From an uncultured Acetatifactor sp. (GTDB lineage Bacteria > Bacillota > Clostridia > Lachnospirales > Lachnospiraceae), in contig CANQJL010000005.1 of assembly GCA_947624245.1 (NCBI GenBank), positions 1 to 64,000 on the forward strand: DNA of 64,000 nucleotides. The letters run 5' to 3'. The translations under genes were made by a program, and so were the position numbers. This document shows, piece after piece, positions 43,038 to 54,258 of this stretch (the stretch's first letter is position 1; every line of letters begins with the position of its first letter). A model generated the notes under the pieces. That model made no database searches. It was not told the origin of the DNA and saw nothing but the letters and a program-made list of their open reading frames with translations.

Positions 43038-43802
43038 TCAAAAAGCGTTTTCATAGAGGGTCAGAATCTCCGGATCGCCCTCCGTCACGAGAATGGTATT
43101 CTCATAGTGAGCAGACCAGGATCCGTCCTCCGTCACCACGGTCCAGTCGTCATCCAGCCACTCCACATCAGCCCTGCCCATGTTGATCATGGGCTCCACT
43201 GCAAGGGTCATTCCCGCCCGAAGCTTGGGGCCCCTTTTGATCTGTGCAAAATTAGGCACCTGAGGTTCCTCGTGGAGATGGGTCCCGATACCGTGTCCCA
43301 CCAGATCCCTGACGATTCCGTAACCGAAAGGTTTGATATAGGCGTCGATGGCGTTGGAAATTTCATGTAAATGATTTCCTGCCCGCGCCATTTTTATACC
43401 TTCAAAGAAGCTCTGTCTGGTAGCGTCGATGAGCTGCTGTGCCTCCGGACTGATCTGCCCCACTCCGAAGGTACGCGCCATGTCCGAATGATAGCCCTTA
43501 TAGATCAGACCGGCGTCCAGACTAACAATATCGCCTTCCTTTAAGATATGGTGCTTTCTCGGAATGCCATGGACCACTTCGTCGTTCACCGACACACAGA
43601 TGGAAGCCGGATATCCGTTGTAATGAAGAAAGTTAGGGACACAGCCGTGCTGCCGGATCAACTTGTCTCCCAAAATATTGATCTCCATGGTGGAGATCCC
43701 CGGCCGGATAGATTTCTCTAAATTCTGAAAAACATCTGCAAGCAAACGGCAGGATTCCCGCATGAGCCCGATTTCCTGCTCCGTCTTAATCGCAATCGCC
43801 AT
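43038..43802 (-). CDS. map: Methionine aminopeptidase, type I
   Basis: 254 residues. Metal ligands in SLDAGLIYKGYHSDMART, HGIGTHLHEEP and the late EPMI and ED-containing strands. Removes the initiator Met from nascent chains. No N-terminal SEC-C zinc extension. 2 bp after adk. Confidence 0.96.
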   Translation of the reverse strand: MAIAIKTEQEIGLMRESCRLLADVFQNLEKSIRPGISTMEINILGDKLIRQHGCVPNFLHYNGYPASICVSVNDEVVHGIPRKHHILKEGDIVSLDAGLIYKGYHSDMARTFGVGQISPEAQQLIDATRQSFFEGIKMARAGNHLHEISNAIDAYIKPFGYGIVRDLVGHGIGTHLHEEPQVPNFAQIKRGPKLRAGMTLAVEPMINMGRADVEWLDDDWTVVTEDGSWSAHYENTILVTEGDPEILTLYENAF

Positions 43803-43804
43803 GA

Positions 43805-44458
43805 CTACGCCTCTCTCTGGTCCAGTATGTCTGTGACGGCCTTAAATACATCTTTCATATCCATCGTGCCGTCCACGGTCCTCAGAACGCCCTTGGCCGT
43901 ATAAAAGTCTATGAGGGGCTGCGTCTGTTCATGATACACCTTCAGGCGATTCAGCACGGTCTCCGGCTTATCGTCATCGCGCAGCACCAGTTCGCTGCCG
44001 CAGGTATCGCAAACGCCCTCCGTCTTGGGCGGAATGTGTTCAATATGATATGTAGCGCCGCACTTTAAGCAGGCCCGTCTGCCTGACATTCTCCGAACGA
44101 TGTTCTCATCGGGCACATCAACGTTGACAGCGTAATCTATTTTCTCATTCAGCTTGGTCAGCGCCTCGTCCAGCACCTCCGCCTGGGGTATCGTGCGGGG
44201 AAAGCCGTCCAGAACATAGCCGTTTTTGCAATCGTCCTGTGCCACTCTGTCCAACAGGATCTTCACCGTCAGTTCATCGGGAACCAGCAGCCCCTGGTCC
44301 ATGTACTTCTTCGCTTCCTTTCCCAGCTCGGTGCCGTTCTTGATATTTGCACGGAAGATGTCGCCCGTGGACACGTGGGGAATCTGATATCTCTCCGCGA
44401 TCAGCTTCGCCTGTGTTCCCTTGCCTGCACCGGGCGCTCCCAACATGATTATTTTCAT
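43805..44458 (-). CDS. adk: Adenylate kinase with zinc-binding lid
   Basis: 217 residues. P-loop GAPGAGKGTQ (7-16), DGFPRT, and a LID domain with two CxxC pairs (CLKC about 130-133 and CDTC about 150-153) that bind structural zinc, as in Gram-positive long-type adenylate kinases. Confidence 0.96.
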   Translation of the reverse strand: MKIIMLGAPGAGKGTQAKLIAERYQIPHVSTGDIFRANIKNGTELGKEAKKYMDQGLLVPDELTVKILLDRVAQDDCKNGYVLDGFPRTIPQAEVLDEALTKLNEKIDYAVNVDVPDENIVRRMSGRRACLKCGATYHIEHIPPKTEGVCDTCGSELVLRDDDKPETVLNRLKVYHEQTQPLIDFYTAKGVLRTVDGTMDMKDVFKAVTDILDQREA

Positions 44459-44507
44459 AATTCCTCTTTTCTGCAGTATGAAAACTGCGTCATTTACACA
44501 ATACGCA

Positions 44508-44540
44508 CAAAAGACCGGACAGGCAGACCTGTCCGATCTT
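44508..44540 (-). terminator. Terminator-like hairpin between secY and adk
   Basis: CGGACAGG (44516-44523) and CCTGTCCG (44528-44535) with a 4-nt loop, extended by AGAT/GTCT pairing and followed on minus by CTTTTG. The weak T-run suggests partial attenuation of distal genes rather than a full stop. Confidence 0.6.
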
Positions 44541-44551
44541 GTAAGCCGTAA

Positions 44552-45868
44552 TTATTTTTCCAGGAAGCCCTTGTAATTTCGGACAAGCATCTGAGATTCT
44601 ACCTGCTTCACAGTCTCCAGCACAACGCTGACGATAATGATAAGGCTCGTGCCGCCAAACGATACGCTTGCATGGAACACGCCGCTGAAAACATAGGGAA
44701 GCACGGCAACGATAGTCAGTCCCACCGCACCCACGAAAACGATATAGTTCAGCACCTTGTTCAGGTAATCGCTGGTAGGTTTTCCGGGTCTGATACCGGG
44801 TATAAAGCCGCCCTGCTTTTTCATATTATCGGCAATCATCAGCGGATTAAAGGTAATGGAGGTGTAGAAGTATGCAAAGAATACGATCAGCACCATATAT
44901 ACCAGCAATCCTGCGGAATACTGTATCTGGCTGGGATTGCACCAGTAATTTGAATTCAGATACTTTAAAATCTCGCCCCATACGCCGCCGCCCTGATATC
45001 CTGCAAAAGAAGATATAAAGATCGGAAGCTGCAGAACCGACTGCGCGAAGATCACGGGGATCACGCCTGCGGTATTGACCTTCAGCGGTATATTGGAGGT
45101 CTGACCTCCCACCATCTTCCTGCCCTGTACCTTATTGGCGTACTGGACGGGAATCTTGCGCTCGCCGTCGTTCAAAATGATGACAAGCACCACCATGCCC
45201 ACGATGATGGCCATAATGATCACTGCCGCCAGCACAGCCGTGGCAGGCGCCTTGCCGAACACGAACTGTTCAAAAAGGTTGCCCAGATCTTCCGGAAGTC
45301 TGGAAATAATGTTGATGACCAGAACGATGGAGATACCGTTCCCGACACCCTTCTCCGTGATCCGCTCACCGACCCACATCAGGAATGCGCTGCCCGCGGT
45401 CAAAGTCGCGATCGCGGTAATGACGCTCATGGCATTGTAGTTGGTCAGGTAGCCCTGCCTTCCGAAGCCGATCGCCAGAGCCGTGGATTGGATCAGCGCC
45501 AGCACTACCGTCACATATCTGGTGATAGATGCGATCTTTTTTCTTCCGTCCTCGCCGTCACGCTGCATCTCCTCCAATTTAGGGATTGCAATGGTGAGCA
45601 GCTGCATGATGATAGATGACGTGATATAAGGGCTGATGTTCAACGCCAGTATGGACATATTAATGAACGATCCGCCTGTGATCGCATCAAAGAAGCCGAA
45701 CGCACCGTTGTTGCTCTGGGCAGAGAACCAGTCTCTGAAATACTCTCCGCTCACGCCCGGCGTGGGCAGCTGGGAGCCGATTCGAATCACCACCAGCATC
45801 ATGAACGTAAATAAGAGCTTTTCCCGAATCTCTTTGATCTTGAATGCGTTTTTCAGTGTGGTAAACAT
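44552..45868 (-). CDS. secY: Protein translocase subunit SecY
   Basis: 438 residues, ten membrane helices. Signatures ALNISPYITSSIIMQLL, GVGNGISIVL and PGIRPGKPTSDYL. Core channel of the Sec translocon. Its ATG overlaps the rplO stop by one base (TAATG). Confidence 0.97.
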   Translation of the reverse strand: MFTTLKNAFKIKEIREKLLFTFMMLVVIRIGSQLPTPGVSGEYFRDWFSAQSNNGAFGFFDAITGGSFINMSILALNISPYITSSIIMQLLTIAIPKLEEMQRDGEDGRKKIASITRYVTVVLALIQSTALAIGFGRQGYLTNYNAMSVITAIATLTAGSAFLMWVGERITEKGVGNGISIVLVINIISRLPEDLGNLFEQFVFGKAPATAVLAAVIIMAIIVGMVVLVIILNDGERKIPVQYANKVQGRKMVGGQTSNIPLKVNTAGVIPVIFAQSVLQLPIFISSFAGYQGGGVWGEILKYLNSNYWCNPSQIQYSAGLLVYMVLIVFFAYFYTSITFNPLMIADNMKKQGGFIPGIRPGKPTSDYLNKVLNYIVFVGAVGLTIVAVLPYVFSGVFHASVSFGGTSLIIIVSVVLETVKQVESQMLVRNYKGFLEK

Positions 45869-46308
45869 TACATCACCTCTGCCGTTCCACCAAGAGCCTC
45901 AATCTTCTCCTTTGCAGTTGCACTGAATGCGTCTGCCTTAACATTGAGCTTTTTGGTAAGTTCTCCGTTGCCGAGTATCTTTACTCCATCTCTGGGATTC
46001 TTAACAACACCAGCTTCAATCAATGCATTTACATCCACTGTAGCGCCATCTTCAAAGCGCTCCAACGCGCTTATATTGATTCCTATGATTTCCTTTGCAT
46101 TCCTATTGGTAAAGCCTCTCTTGGGAATACGTCTGTACAGAGGCATCTGACCACCCTCAAAACCGGGTCTGGGAGCTCCGGAGCGGGCTTTCTGACCCTT
46201 GTGGCCCTTGCCTGCAGTCTTGCCGTTGCCGGATCCGTGTCCGCGGCCTCTTCTAAAATTATCGCTTTGTTTAGAGCCTTTTGCGGGTCTCAAATTGGAT
46301 AATTCCAT
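45868..46308 (-). CDS. rplO: 50S ribosomal protein L15
   Basis: 146 residues from ATG 46308 (SD GAGGTG). Basic Gly-rich N-terminus ([20 protein letters not shown]), [17 protein letters not shown], and a C-terminal [12 protein letters not shown]. An upstream in-frame start overlapping rpmD is not favoured. Confidence 0.97.
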   Translation of the reverse strand: MELSNLRPAKGSKQSDNFRRGRGHGSGNGKTAGKGHKGQKARSGAPRPGFEGGQMPLYRRIPKRGFTNRNAKEIIGINISALERFEDGATVDVNALIEAGVVKNPRDGVKILGNGELTKKLNVKADAFSATAKEKIEALGGTAEVM

Positions 46309-46327
46309 GATTAACACCTCCGTTCGT

Positions 46328-46513
46328 TTATACTTCTTCAACCTTCAACAAATATCCCACCTGACGAATCTGTCCTCTGGTGGCATCATTGTCGGGAAGA
46401 ATTACGGACCTGCCGATCTTGCGCAGACCCATGGATTCAACAATTGCTCTGTTCTTCGGTACAGCGCCGATGGTGGACTTTACCAAAGTAATCTTTAACT
46501 TCTTATCTGCCAT
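46328..46513 (-). CDS. rpmD: 50S ribosomal protein L30
   Basis: 61 residues: [52 protein letters not shown]. Complete bacterial short form. Confidence 0.97.
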   Translation of the reverse strand: MADKKLKITLVKSTIGAVPKNRAIVESMGLRKIGRSVILPDNDATRGQIRQVGYLLKVEEV

Positions 46514-46542
46514 TTCTCATGCACTCCTTTCGCATCCGCGCC

Positions 46543-47052
46543 TTATGCCATAACTTCTTCCACAGACTTGCCGCGGCTCTTGGCAACTTCCTCGGGAGCC
46601 TTCAGCTGGCTGAGGCCTGTAATTGCCGCAAGGACAACATTCTGCTTGTTATTGGAGCCGAGAGACTTGGTACGGATATTTTTGATGCCTGCCAGCTCGC
46701 ACACGATACGAACGGGACCGCCCGCAATCACACCGGTACCTTCCGGAGCCTTCTTCAGAAGAACGTTCGCGGAGCCGTACTTGCCGATAAAATCATGTGT
46801 GATGGAATTATTCTCATCCATCGGAATCTCAACGAGATGCTTCATGGCATCTTCCTTACCCTTGCGGATCGCTTCGGGAATTTCTACGGCTTTGCCCAGT
46901 CCGGCGCCTACATGACCGTTGCCGTCGCCGACTACTACCAGAGCGGTGAAACGCATATTACGTCCGCCCTTTACGGTCTTGGCTACACGCTTGATGGTCA
47001 CGACCTTGTCATTCAACTCAAACTGGCTTGCATCTATGATCGTATGTTTCAT
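46543..47052 (-). CDS. rpsE: 30S ribosomal protein S5
   Basis: 169 residues. S5 signature [25 protein letters not shown] dsRNA-binding domain followed by [20 protein letters not shown] and [15 protein letters not shown] in the C-terminal domain. 20 bp after rplR. Confidence 0.97.
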   Translation of the reverse strand: MKHTIIDASQFELNDKVVTIKRVAKTVKGGRNMRFTALVVVGDGNGHVGAGLGKAVEIPEAIRKGKEDAMKHLVEIPMDENNSITHDFIGKYGSANVLLKKAPEGTGVIAGGPVRIVCELAGIKNIRTKSLGSNNKQNVVLAAITGLSQLKAPEEVAKSRGKSVEEVMA

Positions 47053-47072
47053 GGTGTGTTCCTCTTCCTTTC

Positions 47073-47441
47073 CTAGAATTCCAAGCCAGCTTCTCTGGCT
47101 GCATCAGCTAATGCTGCGATCTTACCCTGATATATAAAGCCGCCTCTGTCAAAGACAACGCTCTTGATGCCCTTTTCCACGGCGCGCTTGCCGATCACGG
47201 TTCCCAGATATGCGGCAGCATCAACGTTATTGGTCTTCTCCAGCTCTGCCTTGATCTCCTTCTCAAGCGTGGAAGCGGATACCAATGTATTCCCAACAGT
47301 ATCGTCGATAATTTGAGCATACATATGATTATTGCTTCTGAACACTGCAAGACGGGGTCTCTCGGCAGTACCACTGAAGCGGTTGCGGATTCTTAAGTGC
47401 TTTTTGGCACGAACTTCTTTTCTTGATACCTTTTTAACCAT
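47073..47441 (-). CDS. rplR: 50S ribosomal protein L18
   Basis: 122 residues. The ATG at 47441 is preferred over the one two codons upstream because the SD AAGGAG would lie only 3 bases from the latter. [20 protein letters not shown] and [17 protein letters not shown] motifs; 5S rRNA binder. Confidence 0.96.
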   Translation of the reverse strand: MVKKVSRKEVRAKKHLRIRNRFSGTAERPRLAVFRSNNHMYAQIIDDTVGNTLVSASTLEKEIKAELEKTNNVDAAAYLGTVIGKRAVEKGIKSVVFDRGGFIYQGKIAALADAAREAGLEF

Positions 47442-47461
47442 CTTCATACTCTCCTTATCTG

Positions 47462-48004
47462 TTATTTCTTACCTGTCTTACCGACTTTACGTCTGATGGT
47501 CTCATCGACATACTTGATGCCCTTGCCCTTATAAGGCTCAGGTCTTCTCTTGTCTCTGATCTCAGCCGCAAACTGGCCGACCTTCTCCTTGTCAATGCCC
47601 TTGACAATGATCAGGTTCTGTCCGTCCACTGTCGTTTCGATTCCCTCCGGATCCTCCATCTCAACGGGATGGGAGTATCCGAGGTTCAGTGTCAGCTTCT
47701 TGCCGGACTTGGCAGCTCTGTAACCTACGCCGTTTACCTCAAGTCTCTTCTCGAAGCCATCGGTAACGCCCACTACCATATTGTTCACAAGCGTTCTGGT
47801 CAGACCGTGAAGAGATTTCATCTTCTTCAGGTCATTGGGTCTGCTCACCAGCACCTCAGCGCCCTCTACCTTGATTTCCATTTCAGCGGGAAGCACTCTC
47901 TCAAGTGTACCCTTGGGACCTTTCACGGTCACTTTGTTATTTTCTGCAACCTCCACGGTCACACCCGCGGGGATCGCGATTGGCATTCTACCTATACGTG
48001 ACAT
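47462..48004 (-). CDS. rplF: 50S ribosomal protein L6
   Basis: 180 residues, duplicated fold. [15 protein letters not shown] start and [19 protein letters not shown] near the C-terminus. A 111-bp gap with a weak hairpin separates it from rpsH. Confidence 0.97.
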   Translation of the reverse strand: MSRIGRMPIAIPAGVTVEVAENNKVTVKGPKGTLERVLPAEMEIKVEGAEVLVSRPNDLKKMKSLHGLTRTLVNNMVVGVTDGFEKRLEVNGVGYRAAKSGKKLTLNLGYSHPVEMEDPEGIETTVDGQNLIIVKGIDKEKVGQFAAEIRDKRRPEPYKGKGIKYVDETIRRKVGKTGKK

Positions 48005-48115
48005 GCCCGTACCTCCTATAATAATTAAAAAAATATTTGGGTAAATCTTTTTGCAGGCAAAACATAGATTTTCTCAGGCGGCGTACTTTGACGCCTTAGA
48101 TAATCTTTTGCCTTG

Positions 48116-48517
48116 TTACCATACAAATGCCAGAACTTCGCCGCCCACCTGCAGCTCGCGCGCTTTCTTATCCGTAATCACGCCCTGGTTGGTGGAAATG
48201 ATGGCAATGCCGAGACCGCCGAGTACTCTGGGCAGTTCATCCTTGCCTGCATACACGCGAAGACCGGGCTTAGAGATTCTCTTGATGCCGGAAATGATCT
48301 TCTCAGTCTTATCTGCACCGTATTTTAATGTGATATGGATCGTTTTGAAGCTGCCTTCCTCGATCACGTCATACTTTGCAATGTAACCTTCGTCCAGAAG
48401 AATCTGTGCGATTGCCAGTTTCATTTTGGAAGCAGGCACGTCAACCGTATCATGTTTTGCAGTGTTTGCATTACGGATTCTTGTAAGCATATCTGCAATA
48501 GGATCGCTCATCGTCAT
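48116..48517 (-). CDS. rpsH: 30S ribosomal protein S8
   Basis: 133 residues (ATG 48517 with AGGAGG 8 bases upstream; a second ATG two codons later is possible). [15 protein letters not shown] start and the C-terminal [20 protein letters not shown]. In other bacteria S8 represses the spc operon. Confidence 0.97.
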   Translation of the reverse strand: MTMSDPIADMLTRIRNANTAKHDTVDVPASKMKLAIAQILLDEGYIAKYDVIEEGSFKTIHITLKYGADKTEKIISGIKRISKPGLRVYAGKDELPRVLGGLGIAIISTNQGVITDKKARELQVGGEVLAFVW

Positions 48518-48534
48518 TGTTTTCTTCCTCCTTC

Positions 48535-48720
48535 CTACCAGCTTGCTTTCTTGATGCCGGGAATCTCACCCTTATAGGCCAGTTCGCGGAAGCAAACCCT
48601 GCAGATTCCGTACTTTCTCAGATAAGCGTGGGGACGACCACAGATCTTGCAGCGGGAATAAGCCTGCGTGGAAAATTTGGGCTTGCGCTGCTGTTTTATT
48701 TTCATTGATGTCTTAGCCAT
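48535..48720 (-). CDS. rpsN: 30S ribosomal protein S14, zinc-binding type
   Basis: 61 residues with C-x2-C-x12-C-x2-C (CKICGRPH...CRVCFRE), the zinc ribbon of type Z S14. Ends IPGIKKASW as usual. Confidence 0.97.
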   Translation of the reverse strand: MAKTSMKIKQQRKPKFSTQAYSRCKICGRPHAYLRKYGICRVCFRELAYKGEIPGIKKASW

Positions 48721-48734
48721 GAAAATTTACCTCC

Positions 48735-49277
48735 TTATTGTCTTGCGAACGGCATGTTGAACAGAGTCAACAGCTCCCGGGCTTCTTCGTCGGTCTGTGC
48801 AGTGGTAACAATGATGACGTCCATACCTCTGGTCTTGTCGATCTTATCGTACTCGATCTCGGGGAAGATGAACTGCTCCTTGATACCGAGCGCATAATTG
48901 CCTCTGCCGTCAAATGCGTTGGGATTAACGCCTCTGAAGTCACGCACGCGGGGCAGTGCCAGATTCACCAGACGATCCAAGAACTCATACATTTTCTCGC
49001 CGCGAAGCGTTGTCTTGCAGCCGATATTCATACCCTCACGAATCTTGAAGTTCGCTATGGAATTCTTGGCCTTGGTGAGTACCGCCTTCTGACCTGTGAT
49101 GATCTCCATGTCATTCACGGCATTCTCCAGAACCTTTGCATTGTCCTTTGCTTCGCCGACGCCCATATTGACCACGATCTTCTCAAGCTTGGGAACTTCC
49201 ATAACATTCTTATATCCAAACTTCTTTGTCATAGCCGCTACGATCTCATCGTAGTACAAATCTTTCAGTCTTGCCAC
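48735..49277 (-). CDS. rplE: 50S ribosomal protein L5
   Basis: 180 residues. [31 protein letters not shown] and the late [18 protein letters not shown]. 5S rRNA-binding protein of the central protuberance. Confidence 0.97.
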   Translation of the reverse strand: MARLKDLYYDEIVAAMTKKFGYKNVMEVPKLEKIVVNMGVGEAKDNAKVLENAVNDMEIITGQKAVLTKAKNSIANFKIREGMNIGCKTTLRGEKMYEFLDRLVNLALPRVRDFRGVNPNAFDGRGNYALGIKEQFIFPEIEYDKIDKTRGMDVIIVTTAQTDEEARELLTLFNMPFARQ

Positions 49278-49300
49278 TTTTCGTTCCTCCTTCCTATTGA

Positions 49301-49612
49301 TCAGTCAATCACTTCGCCGGTCGCCTTTGCAAAACGGACCTTCTTGTCTCCGTCCATCTTGAAGCCGACTCTGGTAGCCTTGCCCTTATAGACAAGCATG
49401 ACATTGGAAATATCAATAGGAGCTTCCTTCTGAATAATGCCGCCGTTGGGGTTTGCCTGAGAGGGCTTCGCATGCTTTGTGACCATGTTCACTCCCTCTA
49501 CCAGTACTCTGCCCTTCTTGGCATCTACGGAAATCACCTTTCCCTCTGAACCGTTATCTTTTCCCGCGATCACCTTTACGGTATCGCCCTTTTTGATCTT
49601 TAATGTTGACAT
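49301..49612 (-). CDS. rplX: 50S ribosomal protein L24
   Basis: 103 residues, KOW motif near the N-terminus ([20 protein letters not shown]), then [20 protein letters not shown]. Typical length. Confidence 0.97.
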   Translation of the reverse strand: MSTLKIKKGDTVKVIAGKDNGSEGKVISVDAKKGRVLVEGVNMVTKHAKPSQANPNGGIIQKEAPIDISNVMLVYKGKATRVGFKMDGDKKVRFAKATGEVID

Positions 49613-49623
49613 TTGGCACCTCC

Positions 49624-49992
49624 TTATAATACTTCGGGAGCAAGAGAGGCGATCTTCATGAACTGCTTGTCACGAAGCTCTCTCGCAACCGGCCCAAAAA
49701 TACGGGTTCCTCTGGGTGTCTTGTCATCCTTGATGATCACTGCAGCGTTCTCATCGAACTTAATGTAGGAACCATCCTTGCGGCGTGCGCCCTTAACGGT
49801 ACGTACGACCACTGCCTTGACAACATCGCCCTTCTTTACAACGCCGCCTGGTGTTGCATCTTTAACAGAAGCAACGATAATGTCGCCGATCTGTGCATAT
49901 CTTCTAGTGGAGCCGCCCATAACGCGGATGCAGAGAAGCTCTTTTGCACCTGTGTTGTCGGCGACCTTCAGTCTTGTCTCCTGCTGAACCAT
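49624..49992 (-). CDS. rplN: 50S ribosomal protein L14
   Basis: 122 residues: [44 protein letters not shown] and [10 protein letters not shown] end. Complete. Confidence 0.98.
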   Translation of the reverse strand: MVQQETRLKVADNTGAKELLCIRVMGGSTRRYAQIGDIIVASVKDATPGGVVKKGDVVKAVVVRTVKGARRKDGSYIKFDENAAVIIKDDKTPRGTRIFGPVARELRDKQFMKIASLAPEVL

Positions 49993-50048
49993 GATTTTCC
50001 TCCTTTGCCGCTGCTGCGGCCAATATGGATCTTACTACCCGAGTGAAA

Positions 50049-50303
50049 TTATTTCACCTTTTCTACGATCTCCACAAGTCTCCATCTCTTATCCTTGGAC
50101 AGAGGCCTGGTCTCCATAACCTTGACGGTATCGCCGATGCTGCACTCGTTGTTCTCATCATGAGCCTTCAGCTTATAAGTTCTCTTCACAACCTTGCCGT
50201 ACAGCGGATGCTTTACATGCTCCTCGATAGCTACAACGATCGTCTTATCCATCTTATTACTGGTAACTTTACCGGTACGAACTTTTCTCAAATTTCTTTC
50301 CAC
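50049..50303 (-). CDS. rpsQ: 30S ribosomal protein S17
   Basis: 84 residues, OB fold: [59 protein letters not shown]. Complete. Confidence 0.97.
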   Translation of the reverse strand: MERNLRKVRTGKVTSNKMDKTIVVAIEEHVKHPLYGKVVKRTYKLKAHDENNECSIGDTVKVMETRPLSKDKRWRLVEIVEKVK

Positions 50304-50330
50304 GATTGCTCTCCTTTCTGCGCCTCGGCC

Positions 50331-50534
50331 TTACGCTCTGGCCTTCTCTGTGATAACTGTCTGAATACGCGCAATGTTCTTTCTCACGTCTTTGATCCTT
50401 GCAGTATTATCCAGCTGATTGGTTGCGTTCTGGAATCTCAAATTGAAAAGTTCTTTTTTCGCAGCAACAAGTTCCTGATTCAGTTCTTCCACGGACTTGC
50501 CCTTTAATTCTTCTACAAACTTACTAGATTTCAT
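50331..50534 (-). CDS. rpmC: 50S ribosomal protein L29
   Basis: 67 residues, two-helix hairpin: [20 protein letters not shown] and [18 protein letters not shown]. The ATG overlaps the rplP stop by 4 bp. Confidence 0.96.
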   Translation of the reverse strand: MKSSKFVEELKGKSVEELNQELVAAKKELFNLRFQNATNQLDNTARIKDVRKNIARIQTVITEKARA

Positions 50535-50962
50535 TCTTTTACACCGCCTTCCAAATCTGCCTTAGAAACGACCTTGCACTTGCAGGGAAGCTTATGCATT
50601 GCAAGACGCAGTGCCTCTTTTGCCTGATCCTCGGGAACACCGGCAATCTCAAACATAACACGTCCGGGCTTTACGACCGCTACCCAGTACTCCAGAGTAC
50701 CTTTACCGGAACCCATACGAGTCTCCGCAGGCTTAGCGGTAACAGGCTTGTCGGGGAATATCTTGATCCACACCTTACCGGTACGCTTTGTATAACGGGT
50801 GAGGGCAATACGTGCCGCCTCAATCTGCTTTGACTTTATCCAACAGGGTTCCAGAGCCACCAGACCATATTCACCGTAAGCGAGGGTAGTGCCTCTCATT
50901 GCCTTACCGGTCATACTGCCGCGGAACTGTTTACGATGCTTCACTCTTTTCGGCATTAACAT
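50531..50962 (-). CDS. rplP: 50S ribosomal protein L16
   Basis: 143 residues starting [17 protein letters not shown] (ATG 50962, SD GGGAGCGAG); a start 22 codons upstream overlaps rps[21 protein letters not shown] and [19 protein letters not shown] are signatures. 2 bp after rpsC. Confidence 0.96.
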   Translation of the reverse strand: MLMPKRVKHRKQFRGSMTGKAMRGTTLAYGEYGLVALEPCWIKSKQIEAARIALTRYTKRTGKVWIKIFPDKPVTAKPAETRMGSGKGTLEYWVAVVKPGRVMFEIAGVPEDQAKEALRLAMHKLPCKCKVVSKADLEGGVKE

Positions 50963-50964
50963 AA

Positions 50965-51624
50965 TTATTTCTCGCTCCCTTCCGTCTGATTTTTCTTGGC
51001 AGGAAGGACCTCGCCTTTGTAGATCCAAACCTTGACTCCGATCTTGCCGTAGGTGGTATCTGCCTCTGCAAAACCGTAATCGATATCCGCTCTCAGAGTC
51101 TGAAGAGGGATCGTTCCCTCACTGTAGAACTCGGTACGCGCGATATCCGCTCCGCCAAGACGGCCTGCACATGCAGCCTTGATTCCCAGTGCGCCTGCCT
51201 TCATGGTCCTTCCCATGCAGGACTTCATGGCACGTCTGAAGGAAACACGATTCTCCAACTGCTGTGCGATATTCTCTGCAACCAACTGTGCATCTCTGTC
51301 AGGTCTCTTGATCTCCTTGATGTCGATGGAGACCTTCTTATCGGTCAGCTTTGCCAGTTCGTTCTTGGTAACTTCAATCTCAGCGCCGCCCTTACCGATG
51401 ATGACACCGGGCTTCGCGGTGTGAATGATCACTCTCACTCTGTCAGAGGCTCTCTCGATCTCGATCTTGGAGATGCCTGCGTTGAACAGCTTCTTCTTAA
51501 GGTATTTTCTGATCTCGTAGTCTTCTACGAGATAATCGGCGAATTCGCCCTCAGCATACCATTTGGAATCCCAATCTTTGATAATTCCGACTCTTAAGCC
51601 ATGAGGATTAACTTTCTGTCCCAT
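50965..51624 (-). CDS. rpsC: 30S ribosomal protein S3
   Basis: 219 residues. Type-II KH domain with [18 protein letters not shown] (about 73-90) and the C-terminal [16 protein letters not shown], then [20 protein letters not shown]. Tail is short and acidic. Confidence 0.98.
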   Translation of the reverse strand: MGQKVNPHGLRVGIIKDWDSKWYAEGEFADYLVEDYEIRKYLKKKLFNAGISKIEIERASDRVRVIIHTAKPGVIIGKGGAEIEVTKNELAKLTDKKVSIDIKEIKRPDRDAQLVAENIAQQLENRVSFRRAMKSCMGRTMKAGALGIKAACAGRLGGADIARTEFYSEGTIPLQTLRADIDYGFAEADTTYGKIGVKVWIYKGEVLPAKKNQTEGSEK

Positions 51625-51644
51625 TGAATTGTCTGCTCCTTTCC

Positions 51645-52055
51645 TTACTTCTTCTCGTCAAGAATCACGGTAATGTGGCTCATTCTCTTTTCGATCCTGT
51701 AAGCTCTGCCCTGTGCTCTGGGCTGAATGCGCTTCATGGTAGGACCCTTATTTGCGTAGCACTCCGCCACATAAAGATTCTCCGGATTCGGATACTTTGA
51801 AGGATCCTGCGCGTACAAATACTCAGCGTTTGCACGGGCGGATTCAAGCAGCTTCTTGATAAGACGGGAAGCGTATCTGGGATTGTACTCCAGGATACCC
51901 AGTGCAGTCTGCACATCTTTGCCCCTGATGGCATCCAGAACGAAACATGCTTTCTGTACGGACACTCTAGCATAAGATAACTTTGCTGAAGGTCTGGTCT
52001 CTCTCTGGAGTTTGTTTCTCTCTCTCTTAATTTTAGATCTATGTCCCTTAGCCAT
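51645..52055 (-). CDS. rplV: 50S ribosomal protein L22 with N-terminal extension
   Basis: 136 residues from ATG 52055 (SD GGAGGA). L22 proper starts near residue 28 ([20 protein letters not shown]) and includes [21 protein letters not shown] and [16 protein letters not shown]. The first ~27 residues ([19 protein letters not shown]) are a basic extension absent from the ~110-residue standard form. Confidence 0.95.
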   Translation of the reverse strand: MAKGHRSKIKRERNKLQRETRPSAKLSYARVSVQKACFVLDAIRGKDVQTALGILEYNPRYASRLIKKLLESARANAEYLYAQDPSKYPNPENLYVAECYANKGPTMKRIQPRAQGRAYRIEKRMSHITVILDEKK

Positions 52056-52091
52056 AGAAAAATATCCTCCTTTCAAAACACCGGAAGGCCG

Positions 52092-52373
52092 TTACCTTAC
52101 CTTGGACTTTTTCTCGTCCTTACCGTGTCCTCTATAAGTTCTGGTGGCAACGAACTCGCCGAGTTTGTGACCGACCATGTCCTCAGTTACATATACAGGA
52201 ACATGCTTCCTGCCGTCGTGAACCGCAATCGTATGTCCCACGAAAGAAGGGAAAATTGTAGAACGGCGGGACCAGGTCTTGATGACCTGTTTCTGTCCTG
52301 ATGCATTTAAAGCGTCAACTTTCTTTAACAGGCTTTCGTCTGCGAAAGGTCCTTTTTTCAGTGATCTAGCCAT
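52092..52373 (-). CDS. rpsS: 30S ribosomal protein S19
   Basis: 93 residues: [60 protein letters not shown]. Complete. Confidence 0.98.
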   Translation of the reverse strand: MARSLKKGPFADESLLKKVDALNASGQKQVIKTWSRRSTIFPSFVGHTIAVHDGRKHVPVYVTEDMVGHKLGEFVATRTYRGHGKDEKKSKVR

Positions 52374-52389
52374 TTTGATTCCTCCTCAA

Positions 52390-53232
52390 TTATTTGATTG
52401 CTCTGCCGTCGCGTCTTCTTACGATCAGCTTGTCGGAAGCCTTCTTCGCCTTACGGGTCTTCAGTCCCAGTGCAGGCTTGCCCCAAGGAGTGCTGGGACC
52501 GGGTCTGCCGATACCGGTCTTGCCTTCACCACCGCCATGAGGGTGATCGTTGGGGTTCATAACGGAACCGCGCACGGTGGGACGGATTCCCATGTGGCGC
52601 TTACGGCCCGCCTTACCGATCTTTACAAGGTTGTGGTCAACGTTGCCGACAACACCGACTGTCGCGCGGCATACGAGAGGAACCATTCTCATCTCGCCGG
52701 AAGGGAGACGCAGGGTAGCGTACTTGCCTTCCTTTGCCATCAGCTGTGCACTGTTTCCGGCGGAACGAACCATCTGGCCGCCCTTGCCGGGATACAGCTC
52801 AATATTGTGTACCTGCGTACCTACAGGAATCTCAGATAAGGGCAGGCAGTTTCCCACTCTCACCTCTGCGGCGGGACCGTTCATGACCTTCATGCCGTCA
52901 GTCAGCCCTTCCGGAGCAATGATGTAGGCTTTCTCGCCGTCCTCATAGCAGATCAGCGCAATGTTCGCCGTTCTGTTCGGATCGTACTCGATTCCGATAA
53001 CGGTTGCGGGAATACCGTCCTTGCGTCTCTTGAAATCGACGTTCCTGTATTTTCTTCTGTTGCCGCCGCCGTGATGTCTCACGGTAATCTTACCCTGATT
53101 GTTGCGGCCTGCATTCTTCTTCAGAGAAGTGCAGAGACTCTTCTCCGGAGTCGTCTTGGTGATCTCGGAGAAATCTGAGCCTGTCATATTTCTTCTGGAA
53201 GGTGTATAGGGATTATATGTCTTGATTCCCAT
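52390..53232 (-). CDS. rplB: 50S ribosomal protein L2
   Basis: 280 residues. [20 protein letters not shown], the central SH3-like domain, and the peptidyl-transferase-adjacent [20 protein letters not shown] with its conserved His. Confidence 0.98.
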   Translation of the reverse strand: MGIKTYNPYTPSRRNMTGSDFSEITKTTPEKSLCTSLKKNAGRNNQGKITVRHHGGGNRRKYRNVDFKRRKDGIPATVIGIEYDPNRTANIALICYEDGEKAYIIAPEGLTDGMKVMNGPAAEVRVGNCLPLSEIPVGTQVHNIELYPGKGGQMVRSAGNSAQLMAKEGKYATLRLPSGEMRMVPLVCRATVGVVGNVDHNLVKIGKAGRKRHMGIRPTVRGSVMNPNDHPHGGGEGKTGIGRPGPSTPWGKPALGLKTRKAKKASDKLIVRRRDGRAIK

Positions 53233-53300
53233 TGTCTTATCTCCTTTTCTTTGATTCTTTGCGCAGCGCCCCCGCGCCGCATACTTAAATCCATGCCGGA

Positions 53301-53600
53301 TTATAAGCCGGCGAAGATCTCAATATCCTTGCTGTCCTCAGTGAGCTGTACGATCGCTTTCTTGGTCTTTGCGGTCTTTCCCGTCACCACACCGCGTCTC
53401 TTGTTCTTGCCCTCGCAGTTCATGGTGTTCACCTTCTTGACCTTGGTGCCCTCGAACATTTTCTCCACAGCTTCCTTGATCTGGGACTTGTTCGCGTCTG
53501 TGTGAACCAGAAAAGTATATTTCTTTTCACTCATACCGGACATGCTCTTCTCCGTGATGACCGGTTTCAGGATCACGTCGTAATATTTGATGTCTGCCAT
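53301..53600 (-). CDS. rplW: 50S ribosomal protein L23
   Basis: 99 residues. [13 protein letters not shown] start and [16 protein letters not shown] loop. Lies at the exit tunnel docking site. ATG overlaps the rplD stop by one base (TAATG). Confidence 0.97.
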   Translation of the reverse strand: MADIKYYDVILKPVITEKSMSGMSEKKYTFLVHTDANKSQIKEAVEKMFEGTKVKKVNTMNCEGKNKRRGVVTGKTAKTKKAIVQLTEDSKDIEIFAGL

Positions 53601-54220
53601 TATGCGTACACCTCCTCGATCTTTGCCACAGCGGCCTTGGTCAGCACCAGCTTCTTGGCTTTCATGATATCATACACATTGATCGCGTTCACCAGAGTGG
53701 TCTCCACGCCTTCAACGTTCCTTGCGGACATTACCACATTTTCGTCGTTGTCGTCGATCACTACCAGACCCTTCTGAACCTTCAGGTTATCCATCACCTT
53801 CACAAAGTTCTTGGTCTTGATCTCGTCAAACTTGAGTTCGTCGACAACGATCAGGTTGCTGCTCAGAACCTTGTCCGTGAGAGCGGACTTAAGAGCTGCT
53901 CTCTTCTCTTTCTTATTCATCTTGAAAGAATAATCTCTGGGAACGGGAGCGAATACCATTCCGCCGCCGGTCCACTGAGGAGATCTGGTAGAACCCTGTC
54001 TCGCATGGCCGGTTCCCTTCTGTCTCCAGGGCTTTCTTCCGCCGCCGGACACCTCGGAACGTGTCTTTGCCTTCTGTGTTCCCTGACGATTATTTGCAAG
54101 CTGCTGTACGACTGCCATATGCACAAGATGCTCGTTCACTTTTACGCCGAACACCGCGTCACTGAGCTCAATCGTACCGACTTCTTTGCCTTCCATATTA
54201 AAAACAGATACTTTTGCCAT
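53600..54220 (-). CDS. rplD: 50S ribosomal protein L4
   Basis: 206 residues from ATG 54220 (SD GGAGGG). Tunnel loop [21 protein letters not shown] at about residues 60-80. In several bacteria L4 represses the S10 operon through its leader, relevant to the long leader before rpsJ. Confidence 0.97.
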   Translation of the reverse strand: MAKVSVFNMEGKEVGTIELSDAVFGVKVNEHLVHMAVVQQLANNRQGTQKAKTRSEVSGGGRKPWRQKGTGHARQGSTRSPQWTGGGMVFAPVPRDYSFKMNKKEKRAALKSALTDKVLSSNLIVVDELKFDEIKTKNFVKVMDNLKVQKGLVVIDDNDENVVMSARNVEGVETTLVNAINVYDIMKAKKLVLTKAAVAKIEEVYA

Positions 54221-54258
54221 CTGGTTGGCCCTCCTTTCACGTGCGCTGCGGCGCACTG

